From Jacaranda mimosifolia (taxonomy: Eukaryota > Streptophyta > Magnoliopsida > Lamiales > Bignoniaceae): DNA of 64,000 nucleotides. Shown here one piece after another: positions 49,386-61,747 of the stretch (positions within the stretch are counted from its first letter, which is position 1; every line of letters begins with the position of its first letter). Where the stretch lies: the NCBI GenBank assembly GCA_018894105.1, contig CM032126.1, positions 22,170,391-22,234,390 on the forward strand, in the 5' to 3' direction. Both the position numbers and the translations under genes were made by a program. Under the pieces are notes generated by a model. It did not search any database and was not told where the DNA came from. It saw only the letters and a program-made list of their open reading frames with translations.

Positions 49386-51622
49386 GACACCTTTCTGGTG
49401 CTAATAATTACTAATGTAGTAATAAAAAATTACTTACATATATGAAAATTTTGAGAACATATAAGAGTTGGATGTGAGTAGTTTTCTCGCAACTATTTGA
49501 ATGCATGCTTATCCAACCATTACTAGAAGAAAACACGATTTGATTATTTGGGATGTTCTTATTTATTGTTTCAACAATAAATTGAGGCAAATTTGGCCAT
49601 ACAATAAATAACTATTAAATCACTCTATTGCAATTCTAATTTCTTAAAATGAAGTATTACTTATCATTAAATAAGTATTAACCACCAAATTAGGATATTA
49701 TTTTTTTGAAATATGGCATTATTCTTAATATGTTTCAAATTATGTCAAATTTAACTATTTTAGTCCTTATTTGACTATTATAGTATGAATTCTTAGTTCT
49801 ATGATAGGTATAGTGATGAGATGTTATTTGTGCTACTATGTTGCGTTAAAATGATACATTTAGCATACACAACGAGTGGTCAATTAAAGAATTTAAATGA
49901 ATTGAAAATATTAAGTCAATTAATTATTCATAAATTAAATCGCAAGGAGTAGCAAGCTCATGACTAACTGATTGGTGAATTTAAAGGATAGTACATAAAT
50001 ACTCAAGCACCCATATGTATAGAGTACTATTTATATGTAAGATAATATCATCTAAAAAGTTAGGCGAGATGAATTAATTAATTATATTAATTAATACATT
50101 GGCTTGATTAATCTAATGAGCTAAAAACTACAATTTAAATAAATAATTTATTTAATTGAATTTTGGAGAATTAATTAATTAGTAGAGACTAATTAATTTA
50201 GACTTAGTAGGTAGACCACTTGGATTAAAAGTGGATCTTAATTTGAGACCAATTTAATTGACCTATACCATTAGGAACACATAAGCAAGTGTATTAGGAA
50301 TACACTTGAATATGCCACTTGGATGAATAAAATGGGAGTGTGTGTGCCACAATGCTAGAAAGTGCAAGGTTGACATATATAGGTATATCTATATGCTATT
50401 CCCCCATCAATCAATATGTTTGGTGGTTGAAATATTTATTAGCTATACATATATGAATATACCTCACACCACTTGCTAGAATCTTTATATAGATATGGAG
50501 TGCACTAAGGGCCTCCCACTTGACAATTTTGCAAGTGTAGAAGCATTTTGCTTTCTCTCTTTTAGTAGCAAAAATTCTCTCAGTACTTATCTCTCTATCT
50601 CTTGTATACATATTCGAGTTCTATACTTGCGAAAAAAATTCTCCTAGTATGGGCTTAGTTCTGTTATACTATTAGAGGGGAAAGACTTGGGTCCCTAAAA
50701 GAGTGTGGGGTCTTCTCCTTAGTGTAAGGAGAAAAAAGATCTTCAATTGGTGCTTGCAAGGAGAAGAAGGAAAAAAGACCACTTATTTTGGAAAAGAATA
50801 CTTCAAGATTTGAAAGGTTGCTTGGGTAAGCAACTTTTTCCACATCTTCTACAAAAAAAAAGCTTAAGGTTATTAAGAATTCCCTTTTTTTTTCTAATCT
50901 ATTTCAAATGTATGAGGCCTTGTTGGTTTTGAGGATGATTTTTGCATTGAATATTTCAATCTTGTAATATTACATTAATGACATTTTTTTGTTACGATTT
51001 GTTGTGTTTTGCCTTCATCATCTTGGTTATATGGTTATAACTCATATTTTGCCTACATGATAGATAATAATTAGAACGTTCTTACTAATGGACTTCTTTT
51101 TCGGATTTCATACCCCTAATTGTAGGCTTCGAGACAACAGTTACATCAAAATGAAAAGTCTGATATATCCACAAGTATTTATTTCAATTTGATCTTGAAA
51201 GATTTTTTTGCAATAATATATGATTCATCCTGACACATTCACTAACTAACTAATTTGCATATTTGTTACTTTAATGACTTACCCTCCAAATTACACTCTT
51301 GCACAAGTACAAAAATTGTAATTTTAGGCTACTGAGTAATTTGAACTCGTCCCTTCTTTATATGTACTTCAGACGAGGTTGGAATGCTAAGCTAGAGGTT
51401 TAAATTTGAGAGTAGAGGAGCGAAGAAATTATCTTTTGTTAAGTCATGTGTACCTAGTCTATTAGTCTTTATTTTATACATATATTATAAACATAAAAAT
51501 GATGTTGATTTGAAATTGCAAATATACTTTTTTTTTAATTTTGGGAATATTCAAACTCTTGTAAGATCATGACGATATTTGACTTATTATTTTTATATAA
51601 TATGGAAATATTACATTCTATT
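49386..51622. other. AT-rich region, perhaps a degenerate LTR
   Basis: No gene found. 49900-50300 is rich in TTAATTAATT words. 50640-50760 (GAGGGGAAAGACTTGGG...GGTCTTCTCCTTAG) and the ACATATATAGGTATATCT part near 50373 resemble leader ends of plant copia LTRs, but no TG...CA ends or duplication were found, so no element is called. Confidence 0.3.
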
Positions 51623-51969
51623 CACTACAAGGAAAACATGCCATTGTGACACAGAATAGCGCCATAATAACTATATTATAGTGGTGCTTTGCAGTTGCGT
51701 CTCTAAAAATGCCATTGCAATAGTCTTTGTGACATTCAAATGTGTTATAGAAAACAATATTATAATGATTTTGTATAGTATACCAATAACAATACAAAAG
51801 TGACACTTTTAAATGATGCAACAAACTTTTAGTTGTAACTATGATGACACTATTAAGTGAGACAATATGAAGAATTTACCAGACTTAAATCTATCACCAG
51901 AAATGCTTTTTGTAGCTTCTAAAAGTGTTAGAAAGCTATATTTTGAGACAATGGTAACCATCATGATTT

Positions 51970-52374
51970 GGAGGGTGTTGGATGAGCTTATAAGCTCTCA
52001 ACAAAACATCTTATAAGATGTTTGAGAGCTTATAAGATGTCAAAAAGTGTTTGGTAATTTTTTTTAGAAAAAAGCTTATAACCTCCCAAAATAAGATGCT
52101 AGGAGCTTATAAGATCTTTTTAAAAAAGTAAGAAGTTTCTAATTTATTTTTAAGATATTAACAAGATCCCTTAACTTTAATCATATTAATTACCAAATTG
52201 ACATTACTAACATTTTATAAGCTCTAAGATCTTATTTTATCCAAATACTTTAAAAACTTATTTTTAAAAAAAGATCTAACATCAAATAAGCTCCAAAAAT
52301 ATCTTATAAGATAAATATCTTATAAAATGTAAGAGCTTATAAGATATTTTAAATAAACTTAGCCAAACACCCTC
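51970..52374. mobile_element. Harbinger/Tourist-like MITE, 405 bp
   Basis: The ends GAGGGTGTTGGATGAGCTTA and, inverted from the right, GAGGGTGTTTGGCTAAGTTT share GAGGGTGTT(T)GG, a frequent Tourist terminus. TTA follows on the right; on the left the base triplet is TTG. The interior holds repeats of CTTATAAGATGTT in both orientations. No coding. Confidence 0.65.
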
Positions 52375-53084
52375 TTAGTCTTATTACTACAGGTAAATGC
52401 TAAATGTATCGCAAGAAATGCTTATGTGCAACATTTAAAAGTGTCATGATTCCATTTATTGTGACAAAATTAAGCATCACAATTTCAACTATTCCCCCCC
52501 CCCCCTTATGTCATGCTAAATGCTTAATGTGACATTTACAAATGTAGTGAAATCATATATTAAACAATACTAAGTGTCACAAAATGAAAAACCTGCATCC
52601 TCATTTGTGTCACTATACAAGCCTATCTCACCATAACAAGAAACTCCCTCTGTTTATCCTCATATCAGCAAGGCCATAAACTAACAAGAAATATAGAGTT
52701 TCGAAAGAAAATTTTAATTGAACCAAAGCTTCAATATAAAATAAAAAGTTATATATATATATATAAGTCTCAAATAACTAATCATTCATTGCAACAAAAA
52801 GTATGTGAGTTTAATAAGTCACGAAGTGGGTAATGTATATTCTTCTTGAATTGATAAGCTCCATTACAAGTCAAAAAAGCTGATTTATAAGTTTGAGCTT
52901 GTACATAATGCATTTAGTTGAATGATAGTCATTTGAGAATACGTCAAGCAGTGCAAAAGGCATCCAAGAAACTTCACTCTTCCTCTTCTCGTACCACCTA
53001 TATAAATGAAATGAAAAACTCTCTTTATATAAATTTCACAAGTGTGTACATATAAACAACACTACAACACTTTACCAGGTTGCA

Positions 53085-56000
53085 AGACCAGACAATTGTT
53101 ACTCCATATGCATCTCCAAGAGTTTTCATTATAGAATAAGGTTTAAGCAATTTTCATCCCATTCAATAACAACTTGAACATGAACTTCACACCAATTTAG
53201 TCCAAGGCATTGCTTGCCAACTACTTGGTTAAGGTCTAAGCTGGAAATATTTCCAGTTGCCACAATTTTTGCAGAATCCAACTTACTGCTAATAGAAACT
53301 GTAGCTCCAAGCTATATATTAACAATATTATTTATCAAATCAATACAATTAAATAACACTCAATTTTCATCAACTTTTGAACAGATTAAGAAGAAACTAG
53401 AAATAACATAACAACAATAGACAACAAATTAAGAATCAAAGATTGAAAGAGAAACCAACAATAACAAAGTAAAAACATGAACAAAGTCCTAAGTATAAAT
53501 ATGACCAAATGAATCAGATTATCTTTAATAGTGTGCTTATATCTACATTTCCTCAACCATAATCAATCAAAACTCATTTACTAATCATCATTAACATCTA
53601 ACAATAACAAATTAATTCATCAAATACTATTCTATAGGCATGATGAACATTAGACACTAATCAACACTTATATTGAAAATTTCTTATTTGCAATGTGGAA
53701 TATAACTTACTGTTGGAATAGTGCCCCACAGCCAATTAGATTGGCATGTAAACTATTTCATTTGTAATACAATCTTGATTGAATGATATTCAAATAAAAT
53801 GGTCATCTTCATCTTATGCTTATTTTACTTCACTAGCATTTGGTTGAAGCCCCTAGATCACACAAGACTATGAGACTTGGTCACACACTTAAAATATTCC
53901 AAGTCATAGAATCTTAAGAGATGGGCATCTAAGATTTGGATAAACTTGCACTAACAATGCATAAATCCAAGGAGTTGGATATTGCTTTGTTTCATGAGCA
54001 ATCTATGTCAGACATAGGTGCATGTTAGTAGGTGCTTGTTAGAGAACAAGTTCACTGAAGACCTGCTCAAAGAATCCCCTAGACAACCAGAGTGACAAGT
54101 TAGTAGTAGCAAATTCTCTAGCTTATGCTAGTGCATATAATTAGTCATTAGACCTGAGGATCTATGGTAACCTTGTATTTACGTCCTCATACTTTGACTT
54201 TTCACCGACCACGTAGTAGGTCATCCGAGTTGAGATTGGGTATGAGCTACTTAGACATGGAGATTTGTGAGATACAAGATAGGATCCGTTTCCTCAATGA
54301 CAATTTGGAAAAAGAGTTTTTTAAAGATAAGGTCATAAAGGAAAATCGAACATTGAGATTAGAAACATAGTTACCGAATCTATTGGAGAGTCGACAAATA
54401 TCTTGCCCTAGGACTCTTTCGAGAGATATGACATGGAAAGACCGTATTTGCATGATAAGCATAGAGCTAGAATGGTTCATCAAAAGCATATTCATTTTGT
54501 CCAATTAGTTGGGCTCCATGGACTTGTTGCTAGACATTGACCATGGAGATTGGGTACCTTTCAATTAATGGAGATTAATTGAAATAGTTATTAGTTTAAA
54601 GGAGTTTAAACTAACGTGAATAATATAATATTCAAAGTATCACAATTGGTTGTGAGCCCATGTCCAATGAATGGATGAACCTAAGGGATCACACACAAAA
54701 GCCTAAAGGAAGTGCTACTTGATGGGAGGAATTTTCTAAGGAGTTAGAAAATTATCCTAGGCATTTCTGGAGAGTATTTGGTTGACTAATTTTTGGTCAT
54801 TTTGGTTTGATTAATTTAATTGTTAAATTAATCAAAGTAATTTAAGGAGTTAAATTAGACCAATGAAATTAAGAAGTTAATTTAATTGGTGCCATGTGAA
54901 ATTTAATTAGTCAACTTAAAGAGTTAAGTTGACACATTTTTACTTAAGGAGTTAAGTCAAAATAATTAATTAAATTAAAGAGTTAATTTAATTAAAATGA
55001 AAATTTGGTTTTGGAGGAAAATTGAAATGAAAGAGTTCATTTGAAATTAATTTAGGATTAATTTGCATTATATCTCATGAGATAAAATGTAGATACAAAT
55101 TAAATCTAAATATATGTGATAGTCACATGCAAGCAAGTTGGCAAGTTGGTTGCCAAGTTGGCAACTACCTCATGGGAGGTGTGATGCCAACTAGCATCAC
55201 ACCATCCTCTCTATATATAGATGTGACCGGCCATGAGGGAAGCTAGCTAAGCAAGATTTCCATTTTCTCTCCAAAAGTGTGATTCACTCATGTGTTGAAG
55301 TTTCACGCTCTCAAAATCTTGTTCCTTTCCAATACTCTCCATAACCGCCCCTCCCTCTCCTTCTCCCTCTGATTTTCTAGCATATTAAAGGTAGATTACT
55401 GCTCTCCTTGGGTTTTTGGATTAATACATTAGAGGCTCAACATTTGGGAAGCTTGTGTTCTTGAAGATCCATTGATGTCCTCTATTTTCGATGGCTGATT
55501 TGGAGGACTTCCAGAGATCTGATCGGGCTGAAATTTTTACAGCGACTTTTTAGCCAATTTGGAGTTGATCAAGGCAGTCAATTATTGGCGAGATTTTGCT
55601 GTGCGCGGATTGAACTGATGAAGAGTTCATTAGTGTCATTCTTATTCTATCTTTGGATTTTTGCATTCAATGTATTTTTCCTGAATTAAATCCTCATTAA
55701 TAGCATGATTAGATCCTTGGATGTCAAGTAGACAAGTTTTATTTAGCCTTTTTATGGTTTTATAATTGGATCCTTGGCCTACTCCTACCTTCACTTACGT
55801 GCAATGATTGAGAGTTAGTTTGGGCAAAGCATCCATTAGATGATGATATGACTCCATGTCTCATTGATTGCACTCTAATTGGTTCTGGTGAAGTATTATC
55901 ACACCCTATTAATTGAACTACAGACACTTTTGATGAAGTACTAACATGACACATTTTCTCCTTTCTTGTTAACTTTACCTTCAATTGTGATATTTTGTTT

Positions 56001-56925
56001 GCTTGATTTTCCACAAGTTCTTGCATTTTAGCCATATTCTCTTCATAATGCACAATTTTGCTAGCTTGGGCTTCTAATAGGTATTGTGTTATCCCACACA
56101 TCACTTTAGGTAGCGCCAAAGCTAACCATAAGTACCCTTCCACCAGTCCTTTCCCCAGTGACTTGTCTAAACACATCATTAGGACTATGAATGTCCTCTA
56201 AACCTTTAGGAAGACGACTATCTCAATATTTCACTTTAGTCTGTAAGTATATTACTTAATACATGTAATTACTTCATATAAAAATATTCAGAATTTTTAA
56301 GAATGAAAACAACTTTTAACGACCATCTAAAAAAAATCAGTCCATAAAAGTCGTTGTAAATAACAAATTTTTAATTATTTACCAATGCTTCTCCAACTTC
56401 TAGACCCAATAGAACTCCATTTTTTGAAAAGCATTTCTCAAACAATTCCTCTCTTGAAGGTACTTCATTTTTTCCCTTTATCTGTAAATAGAGGCTAGAG
56501 CTAGTAGAAAATTAGTACAACTGACAATTAATAAAATAACTAACATTAATCTCTATTTTTATCTTCTCCATAAAGATAAAAATACCATTTCATCTTCAAG
56601 ATTAGTAAAACCTCTTTGACCTGTAACATGATTCATCTTTTCCTTTTTTTTTTTTTTTTTCAACATTTTTCTTGCTGCAAAACTAAATAAAAAAAAATTA
56701 AAACGATAATCATATATTAGAAATTGCTATTTGTTTTCAACATATACCTTATCATATTCTTCATCCCATCGCAGCAATAACTTCTTATATTAATCTACTA
56801 AAACATGCTTATCTGAAGGCTCTTCAATTGGTATATTAGGATCATAAAATTTTTCCTTCACTCTGGATTTCCAACATCTCCATTTCTTCCCATATTTCGC
56901 AAGCTATATGCATCACATGCTATTG
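53085..56925 (-). pseudogene. CACTA (Ptta/En/Spm) transposase pseudogene, split by a solo LTR
   Basis: Minus-strand exons of a plant transposase of the Ptta/En/Spm (Transposase_24) type. From 5' to 3': WRCWKSRVKEKFYDPNIP then LLRWDEEYDK (56925-56757, stop inside); NHVTGQRGFTNLEDEM (near 56600-56650); a KGKNEVPSREELFEK exon (about 56375-56480); SPNDVFRQVTGERTGGRV (about 56125-56190), then, after a frameshift, a coiled-coil-like MAKMQELVENQANKISQLK (near 55970-56030). The C-terminal part resumes beyond the LTR: KLDSAKIVATGNISSLDLNQ (near 53230-53290), then LGDAYGVTIVW (near 53105-53135). This order matches the family. Stops, frameshifts and the 2.1-kb solo LTR make it inactive. Confidence 0.75.
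53711..55793 (+). mobile_element. Solo LTR of copia family A
   Basis: A single LTR, TGTTGGAATAGTGCCCCACA to CTCCTACCTTCA, with the exact duplication CTTAC on both sides (53706-53710 and 55794-55798). It matches the LTRs at 28650 and 36581 over its length, including the AAGGAGTTAA-type block (54840-54990). It arose by LTR-LTR recombination after insertion into the CACTA transposase gene. The perfect duplication also confirms where the LTRs of this family start and end. Confidence 0.9.
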
Positions 56926-57284
56926 AAAATATAAACTTTGAGTGCTTCTTCGACTTTATGACGACCCATTTCCCCCTTTACCTTTCCGTAAACCCTCACA
57001 ACCTTCTCACCTCTTTTCATCTCCGATTCAAGCGCCTTCTTCACCTCACTGCTCCACCCATTTTTCTTCATCCTTGCAACCTTTTAGTGTTCGGCCTATT
57101 AACCCTTGCTCTCCGCCTCCTCTCTCAGCTCCTCCCTCTTTTTGCGATGCAGTTGTTGGTAATCGACTTGAGCCCCTGTCTTTCGACCCAGCCTTCTCTC
57201 CAGTTTTTCTTGATGGGTCCTCTTCAAAATATGGGTCAATCTCGTTTGTTGATGGTAAACCCAAGGTTTCATTTTCCTTGGAAG

Positions 57285-58088
57285 TGTAGACATATCAATT
57301 TTGTCCAATTGGAGAGTGACATGTATAAAATAATATGCTAGTTATTAATTCAAAATTTTCTATTTATCTTGAAATTTATTAAATTTAATTCCAAAAGATA
57401 AATAGTTAATTTGAATTAATTCTCTAGTATTTATTTTATGCTCAAATCAAATATTGACAAGTGTCAAAAGTGTCTACATCTATGGACCAATTAAATCAAA
57501 GATATTTGATATTATCTTATCAAAGAGATAACTATCAAAGAAGTTCAAGTCAATATGGAAGTCTCCCATCAAACATCTATATAAAGGGGGTGACCAAAGC
57601 TCATTCAACACACAACACAAATTCCAGCAAGTGAGAGAAACTTTGAAGGAGTCCAACAATTCTCTCAATAAAATTTAAAGAGGTCCACAACATTCTTTGC
57701 GAAGCTCATCATATTCTTGAGTTTGATTTGGGATTAAGGTGAGGAGCCCTTGAATTGGCGTTATTTTATTCAAATTAAATTTAAGGAGATCCACGACGTT
57801 CAAGGCATTCCTCACGGAGCTCATATATTTTGGCGTTTGATTTGAGATTCAAGTGCGGAGCCCTCGAATTGGTGTTATTTCTTCAAATCAAATTTAAAGA
57901 GATCCAAGACGTTCAAGGTATTCTTTGCGGAGCTCGTTAAATTCAAGATCATATTTGGAAGGGAAGAATTAGAAGATTAGATTAGAGATTGAATCTACAG
58001 TTGATTGATAAGTTTCAATTTAATTTTATTTGTATAATTTTTCTTGCTTGTAATTTTAATTTTGTAGACAAAGAAATTTGTGATTACA
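57285..58088 (+). repeat. 5' LTR of gypsy-like element
   Basis: TGTAGACATATCAATTTTGT to GTGATTACA. It contains a TATA box-like CTATATAAAGG at about 57580-57590, and three partial repeats of a unit with GGAG(A/T)(T/C)CCACGACGTTCAAGG-type sequence (57660-57960), each starting near AAATTTAA(A/G)GAG. Confidence 0.85.
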
Positions 58089-58097
58089 AATTTTGGC

Positions 58098-59335
58098 ATG
58101 GCCAGTGGGACTATCTCTAGCTCTCATCTCTTTCCTTCATCAAGATTGAAGTATCAAATAGCCAATAATAAGATTGCTACATTGAAAATTACTACCTCAA
58201 ATTACTTAAGTGCTGGAGTAAAAAGTGTTGGCGTCATCACAAGAAGTATGTCAAAGAAGTTGCAATCATCTTTGGAGGTGACTCCTTTGCTTGCTCTGAA
58301 AAAGGTGTTGTCGCATTTTATTAATATAAATGAAGATGGTGGAGACTCAAAGGAAGAATTTGCATCATCCATTTCCCACTCAACATCAAATTCTTCAAAC
58401 ATAACGACAGTGATGGCGACAAGTGCTACAACTTTGGAGAAACAAATTACAACTTTGACGAAGGCTATTGAAGGACTCATGAAGTATGTCCAAGAGTGAG
58501 ACTTTCAAATCTCCAAATTGATGAGCAAAGTGGATAATCTAGATGCAAGTTGCATGATGGAAAAACAAATTAAGGCCCGGGATGAAGGCAAAACATCCAC
58601 AAAGAAACAGTTAGCTGAAAATGAAAAGACTGCAAATAAAGAACTACAAGTTTTCACTAATGAACTAGTTCCTATTAACCCATTGAAGGAGTTTATCATG
58701 GAGACTATCAAATACAAGCTTGATGGAAGTTATAAGTTATCTATGACTTACTCCAACCATATACTCAAAGGATTGACAACTTAAAGATGTCAATTGGTTA
58801 CCAGCCCCCAAAGTTTCAGCAATTCGATGGCAATAGGAACCCAAAGCAGCGTGTGGTTCATTTCATTGAGACTTGTAATAATGCTAGGACATATGGAGAT
58901 CATCTACTCAAGCAATTTGTTCGATCATTAAAAGACGATGCTTTTGATTGGTACATTGACTTAGAGGTAGGCTCTTTTGATAGTTGGGGGCAACTAGAAC
59001 AAGAATTCCTCAACCGTTTCTATAGCACTCAAAGGGCAGTCAACATGATTGAACTCACGAACTCTCGCCAGTAGAAAGAAGAACCTGTTATTGACTATAT
59101 CAATCATCGGAGAAATTTGAGCCCTAACTGCAAGAAACAATTATTGGAGGCTTCAGCAATTGAGATGTGCATCCAAGGAATGCATTAGAGTCCTTGCTAC
59201 ATACTTAAAGGAATTGAACCAAAAACGTTTGAAGATTTGGCAACTCGTGCACATAATATTGAAATAAGAATGAATTTTGATGAACAAGAAGACTCAAGTG
59301 ATGCCGATGATGATGAAGATATTGGGGGTAATTAA
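58098..59335 (+). pseudogene. Gypsy-type gag, broken
   Basis: The ATG at 58098 (MASGTISSSH) starts a frame with the motif VITRSMSKK (near 58232), a Ser-rich linker, a coiled-coil-like stretch (EKQITTLTKAIEGL), then, after a TGA at 58497-58499 and a frameshift near 58785, the gag core PPKFQQFDGNRNPKQ (58808 on), FVRSLKDDAFDWY and FLNRFYSTQRAVNM. TAG codons at 59072 and 59187 stand where Trp is expected in the family, and the frame ends in an acidic tail (DADDDEDIGGN) at 59335. Gag forms the virus-like particle of LTR elements. This copy is broken but clearly recognisable. Confidence 0.82.
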
Positions 59336-59394
59336 TTTTTCCCTTCAAATTATAAATGCTCCTTGATATGTGCCTAAACTGTCAATAATGCTCA

Positions 59395-60290
59395 TAGATA
59401 AGAGCATAAACTATTTAAAATTCTCAAGTCTACATGTCTCCAAATCTATGACTCAAGTCTCCATGTCTTCAAATCCATGACTCAAGTCTCCAAGTCTTCA
59501 AATTCAAGACTCAAATATTCAAGTCTCCAAATTAAAACTCAAGTTTTCAAGTCTTCAAATACAAACTCAAGTCTCCAAGTCTTTAAAATCCACGACTCAA
59601 GTCTTCAAGACTTCAAGTCAAGGCTCAAGTCTCTAAGTCTCTAAGTCTTCAAATTCAAGATCATGTTTCAAGTCTCCAGGTATTCAAGTCAAGGCTCAAG
59701 TTTTGAAGTCTTCAAATTCAAAACTCAACTATACAAATCTCTAAATCCACGACTCAAGTCTTCAAGTCTTTAAATTCAAGACTCAAGTCTCCAGGTGTCC
59801 AAATTTAAGACTACTTCAAAATTTCAAGTCAAGGCTCAAATCTTCAAGTCCAAAGTTCAAGTCTTCAAATTCCAAATGCTCCTAGATACGAGCATAAACT
59901 ATATGAAATTTTTTCCATGTGCTCCCTGATAAGAGCTAAAACTATCAATAAAGCTCCTAGATACGATCATAAACTATCTAAATATTCAAAGTCTCCCCAT
60001 ATACTCCTTAATAAGAGCTTAAACTTTTAATAAGCTCCTAGGTACAAGCATAAATTATCTAAATATTCAAATTCTCCCCATGTATTCCTTGATAAAAGTG
60101 TAAACTGTCTGTTAAGCCAAACTCAAGTAAACTCCTTGCCATGAGTAGAAATTCTCTTAATCAAATTCAAGTGAACTCCTTGACACGAGTATAAAATGTC
60201 TATTCAAGTTAAATATGCTCTTTGACACACGAGTCTAAACTGTATATTACTCCTAGCCCGCATGAGTATAAACTGTGTATGGCACCCCTT
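59395..60290 (+). repeat. Tandem repeats between gag and 3' LTR
   Basis: 59400-59880 is made of about twenty degenerate copies of a unit like TCAAGTCTCCAAGTCTTCAAA with AAATTCAAGACTCAAG as a variant. 59870-60280 is made of about eight copies of a longer unit, GCTCCTAGATACGAGCATAAA then CTATCTAAATATTC. Both arrays lack coding. They replace pol in this element. Confidence 0.75.
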
Positions 60291-60493
60291 TAAAAGGATA
60301 TTTACTTTGAATTATGTTATGACTTGATCATTTTATTGGACACCACAACTTAAGGAACGCTTGGAGGATTTCTTGTCCTAGACATATTTCTAAAAATGGA
60401 GAGAAAAAGAAAAAAAATTCTCAAATACTTCAAGTCTTGCCTTTTTCGTGGATGGTTGACATATCTTTCACCAAGCCTTGAAGTGGGGGCATT

Positions 60494-61324
60494 TGTAGAC
60501 ATATTAATTTTGTTCAATTGGAGAGTGACACGTATAAAATAATATGCTAATTATTAACTCAAAATTTTCTATTTATCTTGGAATTTGTTAAATTTAATTT
60601 CAAAAGATAAATAGTTACTTTCAATTAATACTCTACTATTTATTTTATGCTCAAATCAAATATTGGCAAGTGTCAAAAGTGTCTACGTCTATGGACCAAT
60701 TAAATCAAAGATATTTGATATTATTTGTTGATATATGATATTATCTTATCAAAAAGATAACTATCAAATAAGTTCAAGTTAATATGAAAGTCTCCCATAA
60801 AGCGTCTATATAAAGGGGGTGACCAAAGCTCATTCAACACACGACACAAATTCCAGCAAGTGAGAAAACCTTTGAAGGAGTCTAGCAATTCTCTCAATCA
60901 AATTTAAGGAGATCCACGGCGTTCTTTGCGGAGCTTATCATATTCTAGCGTTTGATTCAGGATTAAGGTGTGGAACCCTCGAATTGGCGTTATTTTATTC
61001 AAATTAAATTCAAGGAGATCCACGATATTCAAGGCGTTCCTCATAGAGCTCAGAGCTCTTATATTTTGGTGTTTGATTCAAGATTAAGGTTCGAAGCACT
61101 TGAATTGGTGTTATTTTTCAAATCAAATTTAAGGAGATCTACGACGTTCAAGGCATTCTTTGTGGAGCTCATTAAATTTAAGATCATATTTAGAAGGGAA
61201 GAATTAAAGGATTAGATTAAAGATTGAATTCACAGTTGATTGATAAGTTTTAATTTAATTTTATTTGTATGATTTTTCTTGTCTTGTAATTTTAATTTTA
61301 CAAACAAAGAAATTTACACTTACA
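60494..61324 (+). repeat. 3' LTR of gypsy-like element
   Basis: Starts TGTAGACATATTAATTTTGT and ends ACACTTACA. It matches the 5' LTR, with extra bases such as GTTGATATATGATATTATC near 60727-60745 that are absent from the 5' copy. Confidence 0.85.
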
Positions 61325-61747
61325 GGAAGAAATTTTAGAGTTCACTCAGAATTTCAGTTTGCTCTGATAGGCAAATTCCATTTTGGGCTTCCTAAATTCA
61401 ATTTCTAAAATCTCAAAAACTTGTAGGTGGGTTCTCTGTTAGATTCTTATATAAAAAACATGTTCTCCTTATTCTTAACAATACGGAGGATTACTCCTCG
61501 ATTCGGCTCCGACGGGAGTGGTTCATCGACGAGTTACTAATGAGGACCTTCAAGTACTCTCTGGAGTTTAATCTTCACCATGAACTATCAATTGCTCCTA
61601 TTTGGGTTCGTCTTCAGGAGCTTCCCCCTATTTCTTCAACCACAAAGCCCTTTTGGCCCTCGCTAAATCCATCGGAACCCCTATTTGTATGGATGAGTAA
61701 ACTTTGAAAAAAGAGAGAATTAGCTGTGGGAAAATCTGTGTTGAAGT

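Larger units (their letters stand above)
51623..56935 (-). mobile_element. CACTA element with decayed transposase, right end missing
   Basis: The left terminus CACTACAAGGAAAACATGCC at 51623 is a CACTA end, followed by subterminal GTGACA/TTGTGACAC repeats. The coding part (53085-56925) is on the minus strand, so this is the 3' end of the element. No inverted partner terminus was found to the right; the LINE ORF1-like sequence begins at about 56942 and probably truncated it. A Harbinger-like MITE (51970-52374) and a solo copia LTR (53711-55793) lie inside. Confidence 0.65.
57285..61324 (+). mobile_element. Non-autonomous gypsy-like LTR element inserted in LINE ORF1
   Basis: Two direct LTRs (57285-58088 and 60494-61324) enclose a broken gag and a tandem-repeat region; no protease, reverse transcriptase, RNase H or integrase was seen. 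An exact GGAAG duplication flanks it (57280-57284 and 61325-61329). A purine tract AAGTGGGGGC is at 60481-60490. The sequence after the 5' LTR, TTTTGGCATGGCCAGTGGGAC in part, would be its primer site but does not match a tRNA that I can name. Length 4.04 kb. Confidence 0.88.

Noticed and set aside
57046..57341. Plus and minus ORFs overlapping the first LINE ORF1 piece
   Set aside because: Only the frame that ends VDGKPKVSF continues into the DUF4283 part after the insert, so the others are shadows.
59395..60290. CRISPR-like array
   Set aside because: Units are degenerate and contiguous, without unique spacers, and lie inside an LTR element of a plant genome.
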